Part shown: positions 45,219-52,535 of the stretch, in pieces | Position numbering within the stretch: the first letter of the stretch is position 1 | Layout: the number at the start of each line of letters is the position of its first letter | Assembly (NCBI RefSeq): GCF_000306945.1 | Contig: NC_018518.1 | Location: 3,720,001 to 3,784,000, forward strand | Direction of reading: 5' to 3' | Length of the DNA: 64,000 bases | Source: Bordetella pertussis 18323 | GTDB lineage: Bacteria > Pseudomonadota > Gammaproteobacteria > Burkholderiales > Burkholderiaceae_B | The notes under the pieces: model-generated | Database searches by the model: none | Seen by the model: only the letters and a program-made list of their open reading frames with translations | What the model was told of the DNA's origin: nothing | Program-made: the position numbers and the translations under genes

Positions 45219-45531
45219 CTCCGACTCCTTGCGTGTTCTTTCGATTGAGGGAACGCGCCATTCGGCTTTGAAGCCCGGAAACTGCCCGGGGAGCACTCGA
45301 CGGCGTCTTATGAAGGCATGATAGCCGCAACTTTGTGGCAAGAAGATTGAAATTCGTGACATTTATGCGCAACATCATGAATCGGAGATTTTTTACCTGT
45401 GACAATCATGTGAGCAACCACTCACACTCAAGTATTGGCGCGGATGAGCGGGCAGCGAGGTACGCAAAGGGCCGCGTAGCGCGGCCCTCGGGGGGTCAGG
45501 GGAAACCCGAATCAAGGGTTTTCCCTTAGAT
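45219..45531. other. Intergenic region between ybdK-like gene and TRAP operon end
   Basis: This stretch of about 310 bp holds the ybdK-like promoter region and an extra hairpin, AGGGCCGCG-TAG-CGCGGCCCT at 45468-45487, with AAA on its left that reads as a short T run on the minus strand. It may be a second, back-up terminator for the long minus operon. No gene is supported. Confidence 0.55.
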
Positions 45532-45555
45532 AAAACGGGCGTTACCAAACGCCCG
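45532..45555 (-). terminator. Terminator of the catabolic minus-strand operon
   Basis: On the minus strand, CGGGCGTT pairs with AACGCCCG around a 4-nt loop and is followed by TTTT. It is 11 bp past the dctM stop at 45567 and ends the nine-gene operon that begins with dctP at 56037. Confidence 0.8.
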
Positions 45556-45566
45556 GCAGGTAACCA

Positions 45567-47225
45567 CTATTTGAATGGCGTGGCGTCGCCTCCCCCGTAT
45601 ACGCTGCCGCCGTAGCCCCCCTCCACTTCGATCTTCACGCTGGCCGGGTCGACGGTGGACTGGCCGCCCTTGTAGTGCATGACCATGCCGGGAAACAGCA
45701 TGACGGCGGCCACCATGAACAGCTGGATCACGATGAACGGCACCGAGCCCCAGTAGATCTGGCCGGTGGTCACCGGCTGGATGACCTTGCCGGTGATCTT
45801 GTCCTTGTAGGCGTCCTTGGGCGCGACCGAGCGCAGGTAGAACAGCGCGAAGCCGAACGGCGGGTGCATGAACGAGGTCTGCATGTTCACCGCCAGGATG
45901 ATCCCGAACCAGATCAGGTCGATGCCCATCTTGTCGGCCACCGGGCCGAGCAGCGGCACGATGATGAACGCCAGCTCGAAGAAGTCCAGGAAGAACGCCA
46001 GCACGAAGGTCAGCACGCTGACCACGATCAGGAACCCCCACTCCCCGCCCGGCAGCCCGATCAGCAGGTGCTCGACCCACAGATCGCCGTTGACCCCGCG
46101 GAAGGTCAGCCCGAACACCGTCGAGCCCACCAGGATGAACACCACGAAGCACGACAGCTTGGTGGTCGTGTCCATCGCCTGCTTGAGCAGGTCCAGCGTC
46201 AGGCGCCGGCGGATCAGCGCCATGATGATCGCCCCCACCGCCCCCATCGCCCCGCCCTCGGTGGGCGTGGCCACGCCGATGAAGATCGTGCCCAGCACCA
46301 GGAAAATCAGGAACAGCGGCGGGATCATCACGAAGGTCACCCGCTCGGCCAGCGCCGAGAGCATCTTCAGGCGGAACACCTTGTTGGCGATCGCGATCAC
46401 GAACGCCGTCAGCCCCCACAGCAGCAGGCTCACCACCACCTGCTCGTCGACCGGCGCCGTGTCGTTCTCCAGCCACTGCCCCAGCACATAGGCCGACAGC
46501 GAGGAAATCAGCATCAGCACCAGCAGCGAACGCCCCCCGCGCGAGCCGTTGGGCTCGCGAAACCTGCGCGCCTCCTCGGGCAGCGCCGGCGCCGCCGAGG
46601 GCTTGACCAGCGAGACGATCACCACATAGGCGATGTACGCCCCCGCCAGCACGAACCCCGGCACCATCGCCGCGCGGTACATGTCCCCGATCGAGCGCCC
46701 CAGCTGGTCGGCCAGGATGATCAGCACCAGCGAGGGCGGAATGATCTGCGACAGCGTGCCCGAGGCCGCGATCACCCCGCTGGCCAGCCGCCTGTCATAC
46801 CCGTAGCGCAGCATGATGGGCAGCGAAATCAGTCCCATCGAGATCACCGAGGCCGACACCACGCCGGTGGTCGCCGCCAGCATCGCGCCCACGAACACCA
46901 CCGCGATCGCCAGCCCCCCGCGCAACGGACCGAACACCTGGCCGATCGTCTCGAGCAGGTCCTCGGCCATGCCCGATCGCTCCAGCACCAGCCCCATCAG
47001 GGTAAAGAACGGCACCGCCAGCAGCGTGTCGTTGGAAATAATGCCGAACACCCGCTGCGGCAAGGCCTGGAACAGCGCCGGGCTGAGCAGGTCCAGCTCG
47101 ATGCCCACCAGACCATACAGAATCCCGTTGGCCGCCAGCGCGAACGCCACCGGAAAACCCAGCAGCAAGAACAGCACCAGCGTCGCGAACATGATCGGCG
47201 CCAGATTGGCTATCAGAAACTCCAT
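45567..47225 (-). CDS. TRAP transporter large permease (DctM type)
   Basis: This 552-residue membrane protein has a dozen or more helices, with the DctM motifs GLVLERSGMAEDLLETIGQV, ASGTLSQIIPPSLVLIILAD and GVATPTEGGAMGAVGAI. It is longer than the usual 430 residues because of an inserted loop and helices (about 215-290), a known subtype. It takes up a carboxylate using the sodium gradient together with DctQ and DctP. DctQ ends 2 bp upstream of its start. Its likely receptor, DctP, is 7.7 kb away at the head of the same operon. Confidence 0.93.
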   Translation of the reverse strand: MEFLIANLAPIMFATLVLFLLLGFPVAFALAANGILYGLVGIELDLLSPALFQALPQRVFGIISNDTLLAVPFFTLMGLVLERSGMAEDLLETIGQVFGPLRGGLAIAVVFVGAMLAATTGVVSASVISMGLISLPIMLRYGYDRRLASGVIAASGTLSQIIPPSLVLIILADQLGRSIGDMYRAAMVPGFVLAGAYIAYVVIVSLVKPSAAPALPEEARRFREPNGSRGGRSLLVLMLISSLSAYVLGQWLENDTAPVDEQVVVSLLLWGLTAFVIAIANKVFRLKMLSALAERVTFVMIPPLFLIFLVLGTIFIGVATPTEGGAMGAVGAIIMALIRRRLTLDLLKQAMDTTTKLSCFVVFILVGSTVFGLTFRGVNGDLWVEHLLIGLPGGEWGFLIVVSVLTFVLAFFLDFFELAFIIVPLLGPVADKMGIDLIWFGIILAVNMQTSFMHPPFGFALFYLRSVAPKDAYKDKITGKVIQPVTTGQIYWGSVPFIVIQLFMVAAVMLFPGMVMHYKGGQSTVDPASVKIEVEGGYGGSVYGGGDATPFK

Positions 47226-47227
47226 GA

Positions 47228-47857
47228 TCAGCGGCCTTCGTGGTTATTACGTTGTTCTTGCACGCTCGCCTCGCGCTCCAGCGCCTCGCGGGCGATCTCC
47301 TCGGCCAGCAGCTCCTCGGCGCTCTTGCTGCCCTCGCGCGCGGTCGGGTCCGGACACTGCCCGCGCAAGAACCCGATGCACTTGATCAGGTGCGACAGCC
47401 CCGCCAGCACCAGCAGCGCAAACCCCACCGGAATCAACAGCTTGACCGGCCAGCGGATCAACCCGCCCGAGTTCGACGACTGCTCGCCGCTCAGGTACGA
47501 ATCCATGAACACCGGCCACGACAGAACCATGATCAGGGTGCACGCCGGCAGCAGAAAGAACACCACCCCGAAAATCTCGATCCAGATCTGCTTGTGGCGC
47601 GGCAGCCGCGAGGACAGAATGTCCACCCGCACGTGTTCGTTCTTCAGCAGCGTGTAGCCCGCGGTCAGCAGGAACATCGCGCCGAACATGTACCACTGCA
47701 GTTCCAGCCAGGCGTTCGAACTGCTATGAAACACCTTGCGCACCACGGCATTGCCGGCGCTGACCAGCACCACCAGCAAGGTGACCCATGTCACGGCCCG
47801 GCCGACCCGCAGGTTCAGCGCGTCTATGCCGCGCGATAAGGCAAGCAATGCCCACAT
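47228..47857 (-). CDS. TRAP transporter small permease (DctQ type)
   Basis: This 209-residue protein has four helices and the DctQ core (NAWLELQWYMFGAMFLLTAG, NEHVRVDILSSRLP). The C-terminus has a charged, Glu-rich tail. It joins DctM to form the membrane part of the TRAP carrier. It is the eighth gene of the minus operon, 39 bp after the ABC permease. Confidence 0.92.
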   Translation of the reverse strand: MWALLALSRGIDALNLRVGRAVTWVTLLVVLVSAGNAVVRKVFHSSSNAWLELQWYMFGAMFLLTAGYTLLKNEHVRVDILSSRLPRHKQIWIEIFGVVFFLLPACTLIMVLSWPVFMDSYLSGEQSSNSGGLIRWPVKLLIPVGFALLVLAGLSHLIKCIGFLRGQCPDPTAREGSKSAEELLAEEIAREALEREASVQEQRNNHEGR

Positions 47858-47896
47858 GTATTCCCCGATATAAATATGTAGGTATGGAAAACCGGC

Positions 47897-48670
47897 TCAA
47901 TGGCCCTCGACGGGCGTGCGCCACGGCGTGGCCTTGCGCTCGAACCACACCAGCAGCGCGAACAGGGCCATGCCCATGACCGCCAGCACCGTCAGGGCCG
48001 CGAACACGCGCACGGTGTCGAAGGTGCCTTGCGCGCTCATGATCACGTAGCCCAGCCCGCGCTGCGAGGAAACGAACTCGCCGACGATGGCGCCCACCAG
48101 CGCCAGCGACACGGCGACCTTCATGCCGGTCACGATGGACGGCAGGGCGCCAGGCAGGCGTACCTTGAAGAAGAAATCGCGCCGCGACCCCTTGAGCACG
48201 CGGCCCAGGTCCAGCACGTCCTGCGGCACCGACTTCAGGCCGTGCACGGTGTCGACGATGACGGCGAACACGGCGATCAGGAAGGCGATGGCGATCTTGG
48301 GCTCGGCGCCGGTGCCCAGCCAGATGACAAAGAGCGGCGCAATCGCCACCTTGGGCACGCTGTTGAGCGCCACGATCAGCGGGTACAGGAAGCTCTCGCA
48401 CCAGCGCGAACTGACCAGCATCACGGCGATCAGCACGCCGCCCACCACCGCGACCGCGAAGCCGGCCACGGTGGTCATCAGCGTGTACCAGGCCTGGTCG
48501 GCGTACCAGCGCCATTCCGCGGCCAGCTCCAGCGCTATCTGCGAAGGCAGCGGCAGCATGATGGGCCGCACCTCCAGCGCCCGCCCCAGCCCTTCCCACA
48601 ACAGCAGGAACACCGCCAGCGATACGGCGCCCGCTGCCGCATGCAAGCATTTGCGACCCGTGGCTGTCAT
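47897..48670 (-). CDS. ABC transporter permease (SsuC/TauC-type)
   Basis: This 257-residue permease has about six helices and the EAA loop LGRVLKGSRRDFFFKVRLPG then ALPSIVTGMKVAVSLALVGA. It belongs to the nitrate/sulfonate/taurine-type importers, which also carry aromatic or thiamine-like substrates. Its start overlaps the ATPase stop by ATGA. With the ATPase and the NMT1-like receptor it forms a complete importer. Confidence 0.93.
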   Translation of the reverse strand: MTATGRKCLHAAAGAVSLAVFLLLWEGLGRALEVRPIMLPLPSQIALELAAEWRWYADQAWYTLMTTVAGFAVAVVGGVLIAVMLVSSRWCESFLYPLIVALNSVPKVAIAPLFVIWLGTGAEPKIAIAFLIAVFAVIVDTVHGLKSVPQDVLDLGRVLKGSRRDFFFKVRLPGALPSIVTGMKVAVSLALVGAIVGEFVSSQRGLGYVIMSAQGTFDTVRVFAALTVLAVMGMALFALLVWFERKATPWRTPVEGH

Positions 48671-49455
48671 GGCGCACGCCCTCCCTCGTCGATCAGGCCC
48701 ATCTGCTCGAACAGGCCGCGTATATGGCGCACATAGCGGCCGAACTCGGCCGTCTCGCGCACCGCCAGCGGCCGCGGACGCGGCAGGTCGATGCGGATGG
48801 TCTCGAGCACCCGTCCGGGACGCGGCGAGAACACCATCACTTCGTCGCCCAGGAACACCGCCTCGGCGATGCCATGCGTGACGAACATCACGGTGTTGCG
48901 CGTTTCCATCCAGATGCGCTGCAGTTCCACATTCATCTGGTCGCGCGTCAGGGCGTCCAGCGCGCCGAACGGTTCGTCCATCAGCAGCAACGCCGGGTCG
49001 TCGACCAGCGCGCGGCAGATGGCGGCGCGCTGGCGCATGCCGCCGGACAGTTCGCGCGGATAGTTGTCCGCGAACGCCGCCAGGCCCGTCAACCGCAGCA
49101 GCGCGTCGACCTTGTCGCGGTAGCGCGCCACCGGCTTGCCGGCAAACTCGACCGGCAGCAGGATGTTGCGGCGAATGTTGCGCCATTCAAGCAGCGCGTC
49201 GCGCTGGAACACCATGCCTATGCCATCCGGCGGCCCTTTGACGGGCTGGCCGGCCACGCGCAGTTCGCCCTCGCTGATCGTCTCCAGGCCGGCCACGCAG
49301 CGCAGGAAGGTGCTCTTGCCGCAACCGCTGGGGCCGAGAATGCTCACGAAACGGCCCGCGGGCACATCGATCGAAATGGTTTCCAGCGCCTGCACCCCGC
49401 GTTCGCCGGGGTATTTCTTGCGCACCCCGGCCGCGCTGACAGCCGCCACGCTCAC
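48667..49455 (-). CDS. ABC transporter ATP-binding protein (SsuB-type)
   Basis: This 262-residue ATPase has Walker A GPSGCGKSTF, Q-loop VFQRDALLEW, signature LSGGMRQRAA, Walker B LLLMDEPFGALDA and H-loop FVTHGIAEAV. The start is the GTG at 49455, which overlaps the receptor stop as GTGA. It powers the permease encoded just downstream. Confidence 0.94.
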   Translation of the reverse strand: MSVAAVSAAGVRKKYPGERGVQALETISIDVPAGRFVSILGPSGCGKSTFLRCVAGLETISEGELRVAGQPVKGPPDGIGMVFQRDALLEWRNIRRNILLPVEFAGKPVARYRDKVDALLRLTGLAAFADNYPRELSGGMRQRAAICRALVDDPALLLMDEPFGALDALTRDQMNVELQRIWMETRNTVMFVTHGIAEAVFLGDEVMVFSPRPGRVLETIRIDLPRPRPLAVRETAEFGRYVRHIRGLFEQMGLIDEGGRAP

Positions 49456-50480
49456 GGTTTCACCAGCGCGTCGTAGCGTTGCGGCCGGGCCAGGTCCGGC
49501 ACATAGAAGTCGGCCGCCTTGGCGTCGGCGCGTACCAGGCCCACCGACGACAGCGTCTTGACCGCCTGCTCCCAGTCGGCCGGCACCGGCGCGCCCACGC
49601 GCTGGCCGGCCGCCAGGCCGAAGTAGCCGCGCAAGGCATCGATCTGGCCGCGCAGCACCGTACGGTCCAGGCGCGCCTGCGGCCGCTGCGCCAGGATGGC
49701 GGATACGGCCTCGTCCTCGTGGCCCGCGTAGATGTATTCCCAGGCGCGCGCGCTGACGCTGGCAAAGCGTCCGATGGCCTCGCCGCGCTCGCGCAGCTTG
49801 TCCTCGCTGGCGAACAGCCCGAAGCTGGGCATGTCCAGGCCGAAGTCGGCAAAGCGCACGGCCCGCGACGGGCGGTTCTGCGATACCACGGGCAGGAAGA
49901 ACGGGATGGTCGAGAACGCCGCGTCGGCACGGCCCACCGCATAGGTGGAGGCCTTGCTGGCGGCATCGACGTTGATCAGCTCCAGATCGCTTTTCTTCAG
50001 CTTGCCGCGCGCCAGGAAGGCGTCGATGAACGGCGCCTCGAGCGAGCCGGCGGTATAGGCCACCTTGCGTCCCTTGAGCTGTTCGGGCCCGGCAATGCCG
50101 GAATCGGCCGGCACCAGCAGGCCAATGTCGCTGTGGCGCGCGAACACGGCCACCGCCTTGACCGGCAGCCCCTTGTCGCGCGCAATCATCATGGACGCCA
50201 GGGCGGCGTGCCCCAGGTCGAAACGGTCGCTGCCGCCCACGATCTGCACCGTCGTGACCGAACCGTTGCCGTCCTCCAGCGTGACGTCCAGGCCCGCCTG
50301 CTTGTACCAGCCCTTCTGCTGCGCCAGGTGGAAAGCCGCCTGCACGCCCCAGGGCGTCCAGTCCAGCCGCACCCGCAACGGCTCCGGCGCCTGCGCGCCG
50401 GCCGTACCCGCCGCCGCCAGCAGGGCGATACCGCCCATGGCCCGGCGCCACCACTTCCCGATTGCCTTCTGCATCTCCAT
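49452..50480 (-). CDS. ABC transporter substrate-binding protein (NMT1/THI5-like)
   Basis: This 342-residue receptor has a signal peptide (AMGGIALLAAAGTAGAQA) and an NMT1-like fold: LRVRLDWTPWGVQAAFHLAQ, KQAGLDVTLEDGNGS, GLPVKAVAVFARHSDIGLLV. Ligands in this family include sulfonates, aromatic acids and pyrimidine-like compounds. Placement next to the molybdenum hydroxylase suggests that it binds that enzyme's substrate. The ATG is 34 bp past the CoxS-CoxG fusion gene. Confidence 0.92.
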   Translation of the reverse strand: MEMQKAIGKWWRRAMGGIALLAAAGTAGAQAPEPLRVRLDWTPWGVQAAFHLAQQKGWYKQAGLDVTLEDGNGSVTTVQIVGGSDRFDLGHAALASMMIARDKGLPVKAVAVFARHSDIGLLVPADSGIAGPEQLKGRKVAYTAGSLEAPFIDAFLARGKLKKSDLELINVDAASKASTYAVGRADAAFSTIPFFLPVVSQNRPSRAVRFADFGLDMPSFGLFASEDKLRERGEAIGRFASVSARAWEYIYAGHEDEAVSAILAQRPQARLDRTVLRGQIDALRGYFGLAAGQRVGAPVPADWEQAVKTLSSVGLVRADAKAADFYVPDLARPQRYDALVKP

Positions 50481-50514
50481 CCCCCTGGAATCGCGCGCGA
50501 CGCCGGCGCGCCGT

Positions 50515-51702
50515 TCAGCCGCCGTGGCCGAACCAGCGCTTGATCCGCATCCACAACACGCTGAAGAACATCGCCACCGGGTTGAACTGCGCCTGCGGCA
50601 ACGCCTCGCCGCCAGGCTGGCGCAGGCGCGCCGTCACGTTCTTGCCGAAATCGGCGATCATGCGCCGCACGAAATCCTGCACCAGCCCCGAGCGCGAGAA
50701 CTGCGCCAGCGGCCCCTGCAGGGCGTACTGCAGATCCACCTTGACGCGCGTCTCGTTCTCGGACACCGCCTCGACCTGGTAGGCAATATCGCCGGTGGCG
50801 CGCGACTGGCTCAGCGAATCCTGGCCGGCGCCGCGAAAAACCGCGCGCATGGCCGCTTCGTCGCGCTCCAGGCGAGCCGCGCCGTTGAACGCGGCAGCCA
50901 TGGGGCCGAACTTGATGGCGATCTTGCCCTTGACGCGCTGGCTGTCGGTTTCCTCGATGACCGCGCCCGGCAGGCAGGCCGCCACGGCCGGCAGGTCCAC
51001 CATGAAGGCCCACACCTCGGCCGCGGGAAACGGCACGGTGAACGCGTCGACGATCTGGTTGCCCTTGCCGCCGACCGGGCTGGCGGCCGCGGCCGGCCGT
51101 GGCTCCGCCTGGGCAGCCGTCGGCGCGCTGGGCGTGAAAGGCTGGAAAGCGATGGGCTGCTCGCCGCGCGGCGCCGGCAGGCGCCCGTCGGCCGCGGCCG
51201 CGCGCAAGGCCTGCACGGCCGCGTCGGGTTGCTCGCGCAGGTCGCGCAGCACCGACATCACGGCGCCCACGATGCCCATGTAGCCGGTGCAGCGGCACAG
51301 GTTGCCCGACAGTTCCACGCGCACGCGCGCTTCGTCGGCATCGGGCATGCGCAACACGATGTCGCGCGACGTCGTCAGCATGCCCGGGGTGCAATAGCCG
51401 CATTGCAGCGCATGGTACTTGGTGAAGGCGGCGCGCAGGCGCGCCATGACCGGATCGCCGTCATAGCCTTCGATGGTGGTCACCTGGCGGCCTTCGCACG
51501 CCACCGCATAGGTGATGCACGAACGGACCGGCTGGCCGTCGACCAGCACGGTACAGGCGCCGCATACGCCGTGCTCGCAGCCCAGGTGGGTGCCCGTCAG
51601 GCGCGCCTGGTCGCGCAGAAAATCGCCCAGGTGCATGCGCGGCGACGCCTCGTGGGCCACCTGCCTGCCGTTGACTTCCAACGTTACTTGAACCATCGTC
51701 AT
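50515..51702 (-). CDS. Molybdenum hydroxylase 2Fe-2S subunit fused to CoxG-like domain
   Basis: Residues 1-160 are a xanthine-dehydrogenase-type small subunit. The plant-type 2Fe-2S ligands are C42, C47, C50 and C62, and the second cluster ligands C101, C104, C136 and C138. After a proline- and alanine-rich linker (about 165-215), residues 216-360 form an SRPBCC/CoxG domain (VDAFTVPFPAAEVWAFMVDL, GDIAYQVEAVSENETRVKVD), and the protein ends in a hydrophobic-basic tail (FNPVAMFFSVLWMRIKRWFG) that may anchor it to the membrane. CoxG normally is a separate protein that tethers or helps CO dehydrogenase-like enzymes. By context this is the electron-transfer subunit of picolinate dehydrogenase. Confidence 0.92.
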   Translation of the reverse strand: MTMVQVTLEVNGRQVAHEASPRMHLGDFLRDQARLTGTHLGCEHGVCGACTVLVDGQPVRSCITYAVACEGRQVTTIEGYDGDPVMARLRAAFTKYHALQCGYCTPGMLTTSRDIVLRMPDADEARVRVELSGNLCRCTGYMGIVGAVMSVLRDLREQPDAAVQALRAAAADGRLPAPRGEQPIAFQPFTPSAPTAAQAEPRPAAAASPVGGKGNQIVDAFTVPFPAAEVWAFMVDLPAVAACLPGAVIEETDSQRVKGKIAIKFGPMAAAFNGAARLERDEAAMRAVFRGAGQDSLSQSRATGDIAYQVEAVSENETRVKVDLQYALQGPLAQFSRSGLVQDFVRRMIADFGKNVTARLRQPGGEALPQAQFNPVAMFFSVLWMRIKRWFGHGG

Positions 51703-52535
51703 TCCTGTACGCCCAGCGCCTGCTTCAGGCAGCGCGCCACGGCGGTTGCATGCAATTTGCGATGCAGGGCATCCTTGCCGGGCATGGCCTGCGCCACCGC
51801 TTCATCGATCCGCTCGGCCTGCAGCGCGGCCGCGCCCTGGCGCGCCACGGCGTCGGCCAGCCCCGGCAGCAGGCAGGGCGCGCCGTCGAGCGCGCCCACC
51901 GCGATGCGTGCCACCCACCGCGCGGGCTCGAACCAGGCCGCGCAACTGGCCTCGGCGAACTCGCCGGCCTTGCGGCAGAACTTGTAGTAGCCCCAGCGCG
52001 CGCCATCGGTCATGGCCGGTACGTGCACGGCGGCGATCAATTCGCCCTCGCCCACCACCGTGGTGTAGGCGCCCTGCATGAAGGATTCGGCCGGCACCAT
52101 GCGCTCGCCGTCCACGCCGGCGATCTCGATGTCGGCGCCCAGCGCCACCATGGTCAGCACCCAGTCGGCCGCCGGATCGGCGTGCGCCAGGCTGCCGCCG
52201 ATCGTGCCGCGGTTGCGGATGGCGCGATAGGCGATGCCCGTCGCCACCTGCTGCAAGGCCGAGCCGCGCAGCGCCGCGTGCACGCCGTCCTCGATCTCGG
52301 CGTGGGTGACCGCGGCCCCCACGCGCACGCGGCCGCCGCGCTCGCCTACCTCGCGCAGCGCCGGCACCCCCGAGATGTCGATCACCACCGGTGGACGCGC
52401 CAGGCGCAGATTCAGCATCGGGCCCAGCGACTGGCCGCCGGCCATCAGCTTGGCGCGGCCGTCGTGCTGGCGCAGCCACTGCAGCGCCTGCTGCATCGAC
52501 TCGGCGCGGAAATATTCGAACTGCGCCGCTTTCAT
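51699..52535 (-). CDS. Molybdenum hydroxylase FAD subunit (CoxM-like)
   Basis: This 278-residue FAD-binding subunit has AKLMAGGQSLGPMLNLRLAR and IRNRGTIGGSLAHADPAADW, the two flavin motifs of the CoxM/XdhB family. It passes electrons between the iron-sulfur subunit and an acceptor. Its start overlaps the large-subunit stop and its stop overlaps the small-subunit start, so the three genes are tightly coupled. Confidence 0.93.
   Translation of the reverse strand: MKAAQFEYFRAESMQQALQWLRQHDGRAKLMAGGQSLGPMLNLRLARPPVVIDISGVPALREVGERGGRVRVGAAVTHAEIEDGVHAALRGSALQQVATGIAYRAIRNRGTIGGSLAHADPAADWVLTMVALGADIEIAGVDGERMVPAESFMQGAYTTVVGEGELIAAVHVPAMTDGARWGYYKFCRKAGEFAEASCAAWFEPARWVARIAVGALDGAPCLLPGLADAVARQGAAALQAERIDEAVAQAMPGKDALHRKLHATAVARCLKQALGVQE

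Noticed and set aside
45675..47657. A 660-codon plus-strand open frame
   Set aside because: It is antisense to the DctM and DctQ genes, very rich in His, Gln, Arg and Asp as is typical of reversed membrane-protein codons, and without family signature.
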